Source: Halanaerobium hydrogeniformans (lineage in GTDB: Bacteria; Bacillota; Halanaerobiia; Halanaerobiales; Halanaerobiaceae). From it: a stretch of 64,000 bases of DNA. Every line of letters starts with the position of its first letter. Position 1 is the first letter of the stretch. The DNA lies in the NCBI RefSeq assembly GCF_000166415.1, contig NC_014654.1, forward strand, positions 2,170,001 to 2,234,000. The letters are read 5' to 3'. The translations under genes and the position numbers were made by a program. This document shows, piece after piece, positions 45,657-54,855 of this stretch. The notes under the pieces are model-generated. The model had not been told where the DNA came from. It saw only the letters and a program-made list of their open reading frames with translations, and searched no databases.

Positions 45657-46508
45657 TTATCTTTTATATTTTTTTCGCAGTTTGTTTCTCAAAATAATTG
45701 CTGTCAGATTAACTACTAAAACTAAAGTTATTAAAACTAGTGCTGTACCATAAGCAATTGGTCTAACTCTAGCAATTGCATGATGCTGAGTTGATAAAAT
45801 ATATAAATGATAGGGTAAAGCCATAAACTGGCTAAATATTGACTTAGGTAAATAAGGCAGAAAAAATGCTGCTCCTGTAAATAGTATTGGCGCTGTTTCT
45901 CCTGCTGATCGAGCAAGTCCTAAAATAGAACCGGTCAACATTCCTGGTAAAGCTACAGGTAAAACATTATTTTTTATTGTCTGCCATTTAGTAGCACCCA
46001 GAGCAAGAGAACCATCTCTATATGAACGCGGCACAGTTTTTAATGCTTCTTCACTGGCAGTAATAGTTATCGGTAGTGTCATCATTGCCAGAGTTAAACC
46101 CGCACTTAAGATAGATACTCCAAAGCCAAATAATACAACAAAAATTCCTACCCCAAAAAGCCCAAATACAATCGAAGGTACACCGGCTAAATTTCTAATT
46201 GCCATTCTAATCAATCTACTGCTTCGACCTTTTTTAGCATATTCATTAAGATAAATTGCTCCAAATGCTCCCAGCGGAATTGAAACTGCTGCTGTGATAA
46301 CAGTAATTAAAAAAGTTCCATAAATCGCAGGGAAAATACCGCCTTCTGTCAGGTTTCTTCTGGGAGCAGTACTTAAAAACTCCCAGCTTATAACACCAAT
46401 CCCTTTGCGAACAATATCAAATAAAATTATAAAAAGAATTGATAAAACAATTAAAGCTGATAACCTTAAAGTCCAAAACCCAATTTTTTCTTTTAAATCA
46501 TTAGACAA
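45657..46508 (-). CDS. pstA: phosphate ABC transporter permease PstA
   Basis: A 283-residue permease with six helices and the coupling motif in [40 protein letters not shown] is characteristic of PstA. It directly follows pstC, whose stop is adjacent. Confidence 0.96.
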   Translation of the reverse strand: MSNDLKEKIGFWTLRLSALIVLSILFIILFDIVRKGIGVISWEFLSTAPRRNLTEGGIFPAIYGTFLITVITAAVSIPLGAFGAIYLNEYAKKGRSSRLIRMAIRNLAGVPSIVFGLFGVGIFVVLFGFGVSILSAGLTLAMMTLPITITASEEALKTVPRSYRDGSLALGATKWQTIKNNVLPVALPGMLTGSILGLARSAGETAPILFTGAAFFLPYLPKSIFSQFMALPYHLYILSTQHHAIARVRPIAYGTALVLITLVLVVNLTAIILRNKLRKKYKR

Positions 46509-47387
46509 TTATTCCACCTCCTGATATTTGTGGAGAATAATATCTGATATTAAATTTACTGCAAAAGTCATAATAAATAAGACAAGACCTACTGCAAACA
46601 AAGCATAATAGTGGGTTGTATGGTGAGGCACTTCCCCCAACTCTATTGCTATTGTAGCAGTCATTGTTCTTACTGATGAAAAGAACCCTGAAGGCATTCT
46701 AGGTGCATTACCAGTTGCCATTAAAACTGTCATGGTCTCTCCAATTGCTCTACCCATTCCAAGCATAACTGCAGCAGTTATCCCGGATAAAGCTGATGGA
46801 ATAGTAACTTTAATCAAAGTCTGCCAGCGGTTTGCTCCTAAAGCCAGAGAAGCATTTTTGTATGATTTAGGAACAGCAGCTATCGCATCTTCAGATAACG
46901 AAATTATGGTAGGCAGAGACATAACTGCAAGTAATATCGAACCATTAAGAGCATTTAAACCATTCGACAAATTAAAAGTTCTTGCAATTAAAGGCCCAAG
47001 TAATACAATGCCTAAAAATCCAATAACAACTGAAGGTATACCTGCTAGTATCTCTATAACAGGTTTTAAAATAACTTTAACTTTTGGGTTAGCTATTTCT
47101 GATAAATAAGCAGCAGTTGCTATACCCAATGGAACTGCTATTATCATAGCCCCAAATGTAACCATCAGTGTGCTTACAACCTGACTTAAAATTCCATACT
47201 CTATATTTGAAAATGAAGTTGGGTTCCAGCGCTTTGAAGTGAAAAATTCCTGAAATCCAATTTCTCTAAAAGCTGGAATACTATTAGATAAAAGAATATA
47301 AAAAATTCCTATTAATACAATAACTACAACTAAACTGTTGATAAAGAAAAATTTTTCAATAAATTTTTCTTTTGTTTCCCGTTTCAT
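46509..47387 (-). CDS. pstC: phosphate ABC transporter permease PstC
   Basis: A 292-residue permease with six helices, an EDAIAAVPKSYKNASLALGANRWQTL coupling motif and GRAIGETMTVLMATGNAP, typical of PstC. It follows pstS after 115 nt that hold a stable hairpin. Confidence 0.96.
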   Translation of the reverse strand: MKRETKEKFIEKFFFINSLVVVIVLIGIFYILLSNSIPAFREIGFQEFFTSKRWNPTSFSNIEYGILSQVVSTLMVTFGAMIIAVPLGIATAAYLSEIANPKVKVILKPVIEILAGIPSVVIGFLGIVLLGPLIARTFNLSNGLNALNGSILLAVMSLPTIISLSEDAIAAVPKSYKNASLALGANRWQTLIKVTIPSALSGITAAVMLGMGRAIGETMTVLMATGNAPRMPSGFFSSVRTMTATIAIELGEVPHHTTHYYALFAVGLVLFIMTFAVNLISDIILHKYQEVE

Positions 47388-47453
47388 AATATATCTCCTT
47401 CCAAAAAATAATAACTAGAACTATTTAATATTATATAATTATCAAAACATATT

Positions 47454-47479
47454 GATAGGAAGGCATTTGCCTCCCTATC
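47454..47479 (-). other. intercistronic hairpin between pstS and pstC
   Basis: GATAGGGAGGC and GCCTTCCTATC form an 11-bp stem (one mismatch) with a 4-nt loop. No T-run follows, so it is more likely a 3' stabiliser or partial stop that raises pstS mRNA above pstCAB. Confidence 0.75.
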
Positions 47480-47502
47480 TATATATAGAATATTTTTTAT
47501 TT

Positions 47503-48399
47503 TTACCAGCCTAAATTTTCTTTATTCATTTCTATATATTCTTCTGTAACTGGGTAAAAACCAGAATCTACAGCTACCTGCTGACCTGCATCACTTAAAA
47601 CAAATTCCAGATATTCTTTGACCATACCTTCTGGAACACCATTACTATAATGATGTAGAGGCCTTGCTACTGGATAACTTCCATCAGCAACATTTGCCGG
47701 ATCTATAGGAGTTACATAGGGAGAATCTTCATCTGCTGCAACTTTTACTATTTTTAAACCCTCTACAGGTTTTCCTTCATCTACTGTATAACCAACTCCA
47801 ACATATCCTATTGCGGATTTATCACTTAAAATACCTTCTACAATTTGAGCATTACCATTCATTCTCATTTTATCATCACTATAGTCACCTTTTAATATAT
47901 TTTCTCTAAAATACACATATGTCCCCGAGTTACTCTGACGTCCATATAGGCTAATATCCTGATCTTTACCACCAAGTTCAGACCAGTTTGTTATCTCACC
48001 TTTAAAAACTGCTCCAATTTGTTCTACTGTTAATTCTTCAACTGGATTATCTTCATTTACAATAACTGACAAACCATCAAGTGCAATTACAATTCTTTTT
48101 GGTTCTACTCCCTTTGCTCTAGCTTGAGCCATCTCTTCCTCGGAAATTTCACGAGAAGAATTTGCTAGATCAACCTGATTGTTTATTATTGCTGCAATTC
48201 CAGTACCTGATCCACCACCTGTTACAGAAATCATTGCCTCAGGATTTAAGTCCATAAATGCTTCTGCCAGATTAGATGTTAAATTAACCTGAGTATCTGA
48301 ACCTCTTATTTGAATAAAACCATCTTGAGCTGAAACTTGAGTAAAGGTTAAAGAAAATACTGCCGCCAACAAAAGTAATAAGATAAATGTTTTTTTCAT
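47503..48399 (-). CDS. pstS: phosphate-binding protein PstS
   Basis: A 298-residue periplasmic binding protein. Residues 1-24 form a signal peptide with a VSA-QD cleavage site and no lipobox cysteine, so the mature protein should be free in a periplasm. IRGSDTQVNLTSNLAEAFM, SVTGGGSGTGIAAI, NSSREISEEE and RQSNSGTYVYF are phosphate-site segments. It has a Pho box upstream and is thus the main phosphate-starvation promoter target of the cluster. Confidence 0.95.
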   Translation of the reverse strand: MKKTFILLLLLAAVFSLTFTQVSAQDGFIQIRGSDTQVNLTSNLAEAFMDLNPEAMISVTGGGSGTGIAAIINNQVDLANSSREISEEEMAQARAKGVEPKRIVIALDGLSVIVNEDNPVEELTVEQIGAVFKGEITNWSELGGKDQDISLYGRQSNSGTYVYFRENILKGDYSDDKMRMNGNAQIVEGILSDKSAIGYVGVGYTVDEGKPVEGLKIVKVAADEDSPYVTPIDPANVADGSYPVARPLHHYSNGVPEGMVKEYLEFVLSDAGQQVAVDSGFYPVTEEYIEMNKENLGW

Positions 48400-48468
48400 T
48401 AAATATTTCCCCCTTAATTAATTTTTAATTTTCTTTTTTATAACTCTAATAACAATTTAGCATCTAAA

Positions 48469-48507
48469 TGTTACAGCAATATTTCTCCAATGTTAAGAAT
48501 TTGTAAA
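48469..48507 (-). promoter_or_regulatory. Pho box upstream of pstS
   Basis: On the minus strand four hexamers at an exact 11-bp period: TTTACA (48502-48507), TTAACA (48491-48496), a weak GAAATA (48480-48485) and GTAACA (48469-48474). This is the TTAACA-type direct repeat of firmicute PhoP. Confidence 0.82.
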
Positions 48508-48519
48508 CAAAGTAAAAAA

Positions 48520-48537
48520 CCGCCCAAAAGGCGGTAT
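48520..48537 (-). terminator. phoR terminator
   Basis: On the minus strand ACCGCC-TTTT-GGCGGT runs into TTTTTT. It separates phoBR from pstS. Confidence 0.92.
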
Positions 48538-48576
48538 AAGATGTTGATTTCTGGATTAAACAGAAATATTTTATTT

Positions 48577-50337
48577 TCAATCAGCTATATTGAGATAAAA
48601 ACTAAACTTGCTTCCTTCACCTACACGACTTTCTACTTTTATCTCACTACCATGTTGTTTAATAATATTTCTTACAATAGAAAGCCCTATACCTGTACCT
48701 CCAAGCTCTCGAGAACGTGCTTTATCTACCCTATAAAATCTTTCAAAAATTCTTTCTTGCTCGTCAACAGGAATTCCAATTCCATTATCCTGAATTTCAA
48801 AATAAAGTTTATCAGATTTTTTTTGGACTGAAATATTAATTGTGCCTCCAGAAGAACTGTATTTAATAGCATTATCAATTAAATTAATTAAAACCTGTTC
48901 TACCTGTTCTCTAACCATATAAACCTGAGGTAAATCATCTTCAATTTCTAAATTAATATTAATATCTTTTAGTTGGGCATTTTTTTCAAGTAAATGATAA
49001 ACTTTTTGAAAAGTCTTTAAAAAATCGCCTGGATAAAGCTCAAAAGACTGAGATTCTATTTTAGAAAGGTTTAACAAGTCTGTAATTAATAATGAAAGTC
49101 TATTAGTTTCTTCTTTAATTATCTTTAAAAACTTCTCCTTAGTTTTTTGATCTTCAATATCACTTTCTAAAAGAGTATCTAAATAACCTAAAATAGATGT
49201 TAATGGAGTTCTTAATTCATGAGAAACATTTGCCACAAAATCATTACGCACTGTTTCTAACTTTCTAAGTTCTGTGATATCAGTTAAAACTATAACCCCA
49301 CCATTTATATCTTTGTTATCTCCTAAAAGCGGAATAAATGTTGTCTGAATAATTTTTTTGTCAGGATTTTGATAGATAATTTCTCTACTAATGCTTTCTT
49401 TTTCATCTAAAGATCTCTGCAAATACATATCCAATCGATGATTAAATAAAGAACTTATTAAATTTTTGCCCTTAATAGCCTGTTCATCGATATTAAAAAT
49501 TTTTTGAGCAGCAGGATTAATAAGTGAAACTCGACCCTCTGAATCAGTTGCTATAACACCATCTACCATGCTTTTTAAGATTGCTTCAATTCTATTTTTT
49601 TCTTTAGATATTTCTGCTATTTTATCTTCAAGTTCTGCTGCCATATGATTGAACATCATTGCTAACTTTTCTATTTCACTATTATATTTTCTAATAGATA
49701 TTCTTTGACTTAAATCTCCCTGAGCTATTTTTTCAGCAGTATTAGTAATTTTTTCAAGAGGCTTTACTATATTTGAAGTTAACTGCCAGGTTAAAAAGAA
49801 CATGAAAAAACTTAAAATTATAAAGAAAAATAAATAATTTTTTATATCTTCAATTAAAATATTATTTATAAATTCTAAAGATCTGGCTGTCCTTATAACT
49901 CCCATCACTTCATTATTTATAATAATTGCCTGAGCAAGATAAAGCATATCTTCATCTATTGTACTGCTATAGCGAATAGAATCAGCAGCTTCTTGAGTTC
50001 TAATTGCTGCTTCAATCTCTTGTCTGTTGATATGATTATCCATATCTTCAATATTATAATGAGAATCTGCTAAAACATTACCTCTAATGTCTATAACTGT
50101 TATTCTGGTGTCAGTATCTTCCGCCCATTGCTCTGTTTTCTCTGCTAATAAAGATAACTCAGTAGTAAAATCATCTCTAAAATCATTTAAAATCAAATTG
50201 GAATAATGTTTTAAATTCATTCTCTCTTTTTCTAGATATAAATCACGATGTTTATAACTAATATAATAAAAACTTAAACCTAAAACTAAGAGTTGTATAA
50301 TTATAAAGATAATAATTATCCTATTTTTTATCCCCAT
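48577..50337 (-). CDS. phoR: phosphate-sensing histidine kinase PhoR type
   Basis: A 586-residue membrane kinase. Helix 1 is at about 7-27, a periplasmic sensor follows (to about 160), then helix 2 (LFFFIILSFFMFFLTW), HAMP, a PAS domain (IEAILKSMVDGVIATDSEGRVSLIN) and HisKA with the phosphoacceptor in NVSHELRTPL. The ATPase domain has NLIDNAIKYSSSGG, DNGIGIP and GGTGIGLSI. It overlaps phoB. The start is the ATG at 50337 behind AAGTGGAA; an in-frame TTG lies six codons upstream. Confidence 0.92.
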   Translation of the reverse strand: MGIKNRIIIIFIIIQLLVLGLSFYYISYKHRDLYLEKERMNLKHYSNLILNDFRDDFTTELSLLAEKTEQWAEDTDTRITVIDIRGNVLADSHYNIEDMDNHINRQEIEAAIRTQEAADSIRYSSTIDEDMLYLAQAIIINNEVMGVIRTARSLEFINNILIEDIKNYLFFFIILSFFMFFLTWQLTSNIVKPLEKITNTAEKIAQGDLSQRISIRKYNSEIEKLAMMFNHMAAELEDKIAEISKEKNRIEAILKSMVDGVIATDSEGRVSLINPAAQKIFNIDEQAIKGKNLISSLFNHRLDMYLQRSLDEKESISREIIYQNPDKKIIQTTFIPLLGDNKDINGGVIVLTDITELRKLETVRNDFVANVSHELRTPLTSILGYLDTLLESDIEDQKTKEKFLKIIKEETNRLSLLITDLLNLSKIESQSFELYPGDFLKTFQKVYHLLEKNAQLKDININLEIEDDLPQVYMVREQVEQVLINLIDNAIKYSSSGGTINISVQKKSDKLYFEIQDNGIGIPVDEQERIFERFYRVDKARSRELGGTGIGLSIVRNIIKQHGSEIKVESRVGEGSKFSFYLNIAD

Positions 50338-51028
50338 CTGTTTCCACTTTAACAAATTTATAGCCCACCCCCCTAACAGTTTTTATATACTCAGAGCTGC
50401 TTTTTTTTCGCAATCTTCTAATATGGACATCTACAGTTCTTGTATCTCCAGCATATTCATAGCCCCATATTTTTTCTAAAAGTAAATTTCTACTTAATAC
50501 ACGACCCTGATTTAAAATTAAATAACGAAGCAGTTCAAATTCTTTTAAAGTAAGAGAAATATTTTCATCTTTAAATTTAACCTCATGCCTGGAAATATCA
50601 ATTTTAAAATCACCTGCAATTATTATTTCATCTTTAATTGTATCTTTATCTAGCTTAAGTTCTTCCATTCTCCTAAAAATTGCTTTAATCCTTGCAATTA
50701 ATTCTCGTGGGCTAAAGGGCTTTGTCATATAATCATCTGCGCCCATTTCTAAACCCAGAATTCTTTCAAGTTCTTCACCTTTAGCAGTTAACATAATAAT
50801 TGCAATTTTTTTAAGTTTTTCATCAGCACGAAGTCTTCTACAAACTTCCATTCCATCAATTTCAGGTAGCATTAAATCAAGAACAACAAGATCAATATTA
50901 GTAGATATTTTTTCTAAAGCCTCTTTTCCATTAGAAGCAGTTAGAACTTTAAAACCAGCACCTTCTAAATTAAATTTAACTAATTCTCGAATATTCTTTT
51001 CATCTTCAACAATTAAAATTTTTCCCAT
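50321..51028 (-). CDS. phoB: phosphate response regulator PhoB/PhoP type
   Basis: A 235-residue OmpR-family response regulator. The receiver has EDE near residues 8-10, the phosphoacceptor Asp in VVLDLMLPEIDG and Lys in MTKPFSP. The winged-helix output domain has RTVDVHIRRLRKKSSSEYIKTVRGVGYKF. Overlap with the PAS-type kinase and the nearby pst operon identify it. It would bind the Pho box before pstS. Confidence 0.93.
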   Translation of the reverse strand: MGKILIVEDEKNIRELVKFNLEGAGFKVLTASNGKEALEKISTNIDLVVLDLMLPEIDGMEVCRRLRADEKLKKIAIIMLTAKGEELERILGLEMGADDYMTKPFSPRELIARIKAIFRRMEELKLDKDTIKDEIIIAGDFKIDISRHEVKFKDENISLTLKEFELLRYLILNQGRVLSRNLLLEKIWGYEYAGDTRTVDVHIRRLRKKSSSEYIKTVRGVGYKFVKVETDGDKK

Positions 51029-51094
51029 TATAAATTCTCCCTGATTATATATTATTAAGATGATTTTTAAGTTATTATCTATATTGTATCAAAA

Positions 51095-51120
51095 AGAGGC
51101 CCCTTAAAAAAGGAGCCTCT
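51095..51120 (-). terminator. terminator of the Na/Pi symporter gene
   Basis: On the minus strand AGAGGCTCC pairs with GGGGCCTCT (one wobble) and is followed by TTTTTG. Confidence 0.85.
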
Positions 51121-51157
51121 GCACAATAAAACTATATTTATGTTAAATCTTTGTAAA

Positions 51158-52861
51158 TTATACCGCTTTTGCTTCTTTTCCTGCTGCTTTTACTTTGTGA
51201 TCACCATCATAAATTTCAATAATGCTGTGAGCAATATCTGCCATTTGATCAGTAATATGTTCTAAAGTATCAAGAATTTCTAATAATAAGATTCCTGCAT
51301 TCGGATCACAAATTTCTTTATCTGATCTTTTAATTCTGCTAATACTTTCTCCTCTAATTTTAATCTGCATCTCATCTAATCTTTCTTCTGCTGCAATAAT
51401 TTCTTTCGCAATCTCTAAATCATGAGTTTCAATAAGCTTAACAGATTTATCTAAAACATCACAAACAATATTATAAACCTTTTCGATAGTCTTTCGCCCC
51501 TCTACAGAAAAATTAATTTTATTTTCCACTCTGTTTTCTAAGAAATCAGCAATATCATCTGCATCATCTGCAATACTTTCAATATCATCAACTACGGCAA
51601 AATATTTATCTAAAGTTCTAATATCAACATCATTTAACTGAGCCTGAGGAATCTTTTGAATGAAATGCAAAAGCTCTTCTTCAACTTCGTTAATGATAGT
51701 TTCGTGTCTTCTTATTTTTTTAATAATATCTCCATCAGCATCTAAAAATGCCTGTACTGTTTCACAAACCATGTCTCTTGCTATTTCATGCATATAAACT
51801 ATTTCTTTTTTAACCTGTTCAATTGCTACATAAGGTGTACTCAACATCCTATCATCAATAAAGGTAGTACCATGTTTTAAAGTGGTATCTTCTCCTGGTA
51901 TAATTTTTTTAACTAAATAAACTAAAAAACCAGTAAAAGGAAGCCAGATTAAAGTGTTTAAAATATTGAAAAATGTGTGGGTATTTGCAATTAAACGTTC
52001 AGTTGACAATGTTTGCTGACCAAAAAGCCTGCTTACAGTTAATAAAATATTTTCAATAAAAATTGAAAAATCAGGAATAATATATAAGAAAGTAATCATA
52101 ATGGCTGCACCTAAAACATTGAACAAAAAGTGCGCTGCTGCTGCTCTTTTAGCTGTAAGATTAGCACCAATAGCAGATAATATTGTTGTTACTGTTGTAC
52201 CAATATTATTACCTAAAAGAATGGGTATTGCAGAATAATAATCAATAGCACCTGCTGAAACTAAACCTAATAAAATACCAAAAGATGCAGTACTACTCTG
52301 AACTGCCACAGTTACAAAGAGACCTGTTAATACACCTAAAACAGGATAATGGGCAAAACTTTCAATAAATTCTATAAAAAATACTGAATCTCTTAAAGGC
52401 GCCATCGTATCGCTCATTGTCTGCATTCCTAAAAATAATAATCCAAAACCTAATAATACCTGCCCGATATACTGAGGTTTTTTTCTTTTTGAAAATAAAT
52501 ATGCAAAAGCTCCCAGTGCTATAGCATGAAAGGCATAGTCTCCTAATTTAAAAGCTACCAGTTGAGCAGTTATTGTGGTACCAATATTAGCACCCATAAT
52601 AACTCCTACAGATTGAATTAATGTCATAATACCGGCATTAACAAAACCAACAACCATTACAGTTGTAGCACTACTGCTCTGGATAATAGAAGTAACCAAT
52701 GCTCCAACCCCAACCCCCATAATTGGTTTTGAAGTCATTTTTGCTAAAATATGACGTAATCTTTTTCCTGCTGTTTTCTGCAGCCCTTCACTCATTTGCT
52801 TCATACCATATATAAAGAGGCCAAGCCCCCCAAGCAGACCAATTAACATATTAAATTCCAA
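51158..52861 (-). CDS. Na/Pi cotransporter family protein with C-terminal PhoU-like domain
   Basis: A 567-residue protein. The membrane part carries the duplicated family motif with QSSSATTVMVVGFVNAG and QSSTASFGILLGLVSAG, each followed by GANIGTT/GNNIGTT. A helical PhoU-like domain fills about residues 340-550. These symporters bring in phosphate with sodium. I start at TTG 52861, 6 nt after GGGGAG; the upstream ATG at 52894 has no ribosome site. It is a separate transcription unit upstream of phoB. Confidence 0.9.
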   Translation of the reverse strand: MEFNMLIGLLGGLGLFIYGMKQMSEGLQKTAGKRLRHILAKMTSKPIMGVGVGALVTSIIQSSSATTVMVVGFVNAGIMTLIQSVGVIMGANIGTTITAQLVAFKLGDYAFHAIALGAFAYLFSKRKKPQYIGQVLLGFGLLFLGMQTMSDTMAPLRDSVFFIEFIESFAHYPVLGVLTGLFVTVAVQSSTASFGILLGLVSAGAIDYYSAIPILLGNNIGTTVTTILSAIGANLTAKRAAAAHFLFNVLGAAIMITFLYIIPDFSIFIENILLTVSRLFGQQTLSTERLIANTHTFFNILNTLIWLPFTGFLVYLVKKIIPGEDTTLKHGTTFIDDRMLSTPYVAIEQVKKEIVYMHEIARDMVCETVQAFLDADGDIIKKIRRHETIINEVEEELLHFIQKIPQAQLNDVDIRTLDKYFAVVDDIESIADDADDIADFLENRVENKINFSVEGRKTIEKVYNIVCDVLDKSVKLIETHDLEIAKEIIAAEERLDEMQIKIRGESISRIKRSDKEICDPNAGILLLEILDTLEHITDQMADIAHSIIEIYDGDHKVKAAGKEAKAV

Positions 52862-52997
52862 GCAAATCTCCCCTTCCCGCTTGATCATATCCATCTAAAT
52901 TAATTTTAGTGCTCTATGTTATAAAAATAAAGTAAAATTATACCTGGATACTTTTAGCTTAAAAACAAATATTTTCAAAACAAATTGCGCAGGAAAA

Positions 52998-53021
52998 AAG
53001 CAGCCTTCCCTGGCTGCATAT
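52998..53021 (-). terminator. veg terminator
   Basis: On the minus strand GCAGCC-AGGGA-AGGCTGC runs into TTTTTT. Confidence 0.92.
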
Positions 53022-53043
53022 TTAATTAAATATATTAGTTTTC

Positions 53044-53298
53044 TTAAACTCCTATTTTAACTTCATCATCCTTTGATTTTATAACCACATCATCTGTCAA
53101 TAAATCAGCATAAGTATAAGATAGGCGCCTAATCTGATTATGATCCTTAATTCTAACTACAAAAACATTTTTATGAGTTTTTTCTAAAACCCCTTCTTTT
53201 TCAACAGCTTTTCTTCTTCCTCTATTAGCTTTTACACTAACCCGGTGACCCACAAAAGATTTTACCTCTTTTTTTATTTGATCTAATACATTATCCAT
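53044..53298 (-). CDS. veg: Veg protein
   Basis: An 84-residue Veg family protein: GHRVSVKANRGRRKAVEKEGVLEKTHKNVFVVRI and RRLSYTYADLLTDDV match well. In Bacillus Veg affects biofilm genes; its molecular action is unclear. ATG 53298 follows GGGGTGA. It closes the tatD-rsmA block, as in Bacillus where veg follows rsmA. Confidence 0.93.
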   Translation of the reverse strand: MDNVLDQIKKEVKSFVGHRVSVKANRGRRKAVEKEGVLEKTHKNVFVVRIKDHNQIRRLSYTYADLLTDDVVIKSKDDEVKIGV

Positions 53299-53398
53299 CA
53301 AATTTCACCCCATTTGTAGAAAAAGACACTCTAGAGTTAATTATATCATAAGAAAATAATTTTGGCAAAAGAAGCTCAGTGTTCAATCTATAATATAA

Positions 53399-53875
53399 TT
53401 ATTTAGTAAATTTATCAGCAACAGTTGAAGCTGCATAAGCATCTGGCTTAATATATGCTTCAAAACCACTTCCAACTACCATACCGACAACTTCTTTAAT
53501 TATCTGATTTGTTGGACCATTTTCGCCAACATCTATATGGACTTCAAGCTCAACATTCTCAGCTAAAACTTCTTCAGATGCCAGGAGTGATGTCAACTCT
53601 CCTGCAACTTTTAAGCTTCTTGATACCTCATAAAAAATCCTCTGTTTCATGCCCGCCTTGAAATTTATAGAACTTTTATGATAAAAATATCTTCCACCTC
53701 TGCCAACTCTATAGATAACAATTGCAGTAACAAACACAGCTTCATCAAATCCAGGCTGTGAATCAGTACCCACAATTAACCTATATTTGTTTTCTTCCTC
53801 TTTGACAAAATCCATTATTGTCTGAAATGTATCTTCTGCACTTAAACAGCCATCTGTAGGACTGATAAACTGCAT
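53399..53875 (-). CDS. YkuK-like ribonuclease H-fold protein (DUF458)
   Basis: A 158-residue protein of the DUF458/YkuK family: ISPTDGCLSAEDTFQTIMDFV, YRLIVGTDSQPG and HIDVGENGPTNQII are conserved. The GTDSQ and HIDVG acidic residues fit an RNase H-like fold; no activity is established. It lies 17 nt past rsmA. Confidence 0.87.
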   Translation of the reverse strand: MQFISPTDGCLSAEDTFQTIMDFVKEEENKYRLIVGTDSQPGFDEAVFVTAIVIYRVGRGGRYFYHKSSINFKAGMKQRIFYEVSRSLKVAGELTSLLASEEVLAENVELEVHIDVGENGPTNQIIKEVVGMVVGSGFEAYIKPDAYAASTVADKFTK

Positions 53876-53892
53876 TTTAACACCTGCTTTCT

Positions 53893-54780
53893 TTAATTTT
53901 TGTTTCTCATCTTATAAAGTCTATTAGTTATAGATATCATTTCTGATATTTCGAGTTTTTCGCCTCTTTTTTTAAGACCAATACCTTCTAATTCAAGAGC
54001 TTTAGTAACCAAATCTCTATCCAGATTAATTACAGCTGATTTACTAAGACTGTTACGCAAAGTTTTTCTCCTCTGCTGAAAAATAGATTTAACTATTTGA
54101 AAGAAAAATTCCTGGTCAATAACTTTTTTCTGATGGGGATTTTCGCTATAAGGAGTTAAACTAACAATTACAGAATCTACATCAGGTTGAGGCAAAAAAA
54201 CCGATGAAGGTACCTGGTGAACTATTTCTGGCTTCATATGGTATTGAACAGCCACACTTAAAGAACCAAATTTTTTAGTTCCCGGGCCAGAACTCATCCT
54301 CTCACCAACCTCTTTTTGAACCATAAATATCATCTTCTCTAGCTCTATTTCACTTTCCAAAATACTCATAATAATTGGAGTTGTAACATAATAGGGTAAG
54401 TTAGCTATTACCTTTATTCCCATTCCTTTATTTTCTTTTGCTATTTTTTTCCATTCAATAGCTAAAGCATCTTCATTTAATAATTTCAGCTTATTTTGTT
54501 GCGGAAATATTTCTTTTAAAACCTTAACCATTTCTGCGTCTTTTTCAATAGCAATTAATTTCCCATCTTTTAACTCTTCCAGAAGGGCTTGAGTTAATGA
54601 ACCAATTCCAGGACCAATTTCAATCAATAATTCATCTCCATCGATCTCAGCAGCATTGATTATTATATCTATTATATTATAATCAATTAAAAAATTTTGC
54701 CCTAGACCTTTTTTAAGCCGTAAATCATATTCTTTCAATATTTTCTTTGTCTCACTTGGTGTTGCTATTTTATTTAGCAT
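53893..54780 (-). CDS. rsmA: 16S rRNA (adenine1518/1519-N6)-dimethyltransferase
   Basis: A 295-residue RsmA/KsgA that dimethylates two adenines near the 16S 3' end. KKGLGQNFLIDYNI, IEIGPGIGSLTQALLE (SAM site) and VIANLPYYVTTPI (the NLPY catalytic motif) are present. ATG 54780 gives the family start (MLNKIATPSETKK); an ATG five codons upstream is possible, and the Shine-Dalgarno does not settle it. Confidence 0.95.
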   Translation of the reverse strand: MLNKIATPSETKKILKEYDLRLKKGLGQNFLIDYNIIDIIINAAEIDGDELLIEIGPGIGSLTQALLEELKDGKLIAIEKDAEMVKVLKEIFPQQNKLKLLNEDALAIEWKKIAKENKGMGIKVIANLPYYVTTPIIMSILESEIELEKMIFMVQKEVGERMSSGPGTKKFGSLSVAVQYHMKPEIVHQVPSSVFLPQPDVDSVIVSLTPYSENPHQKKVIDQEFFFQIVKSIFQQRRKTLRNSLSKSAVINLDRDLVTKALELEGIGLKKRGEKLEISEMISITNRLYKMRNKN

Positions 54781-54855
54781 TTTATTATAAATCATCCTTA
54801 TTTTTTATTATATTTACCTAGCTTATTTTATCACATCAATTTTACTCACGCAAAA

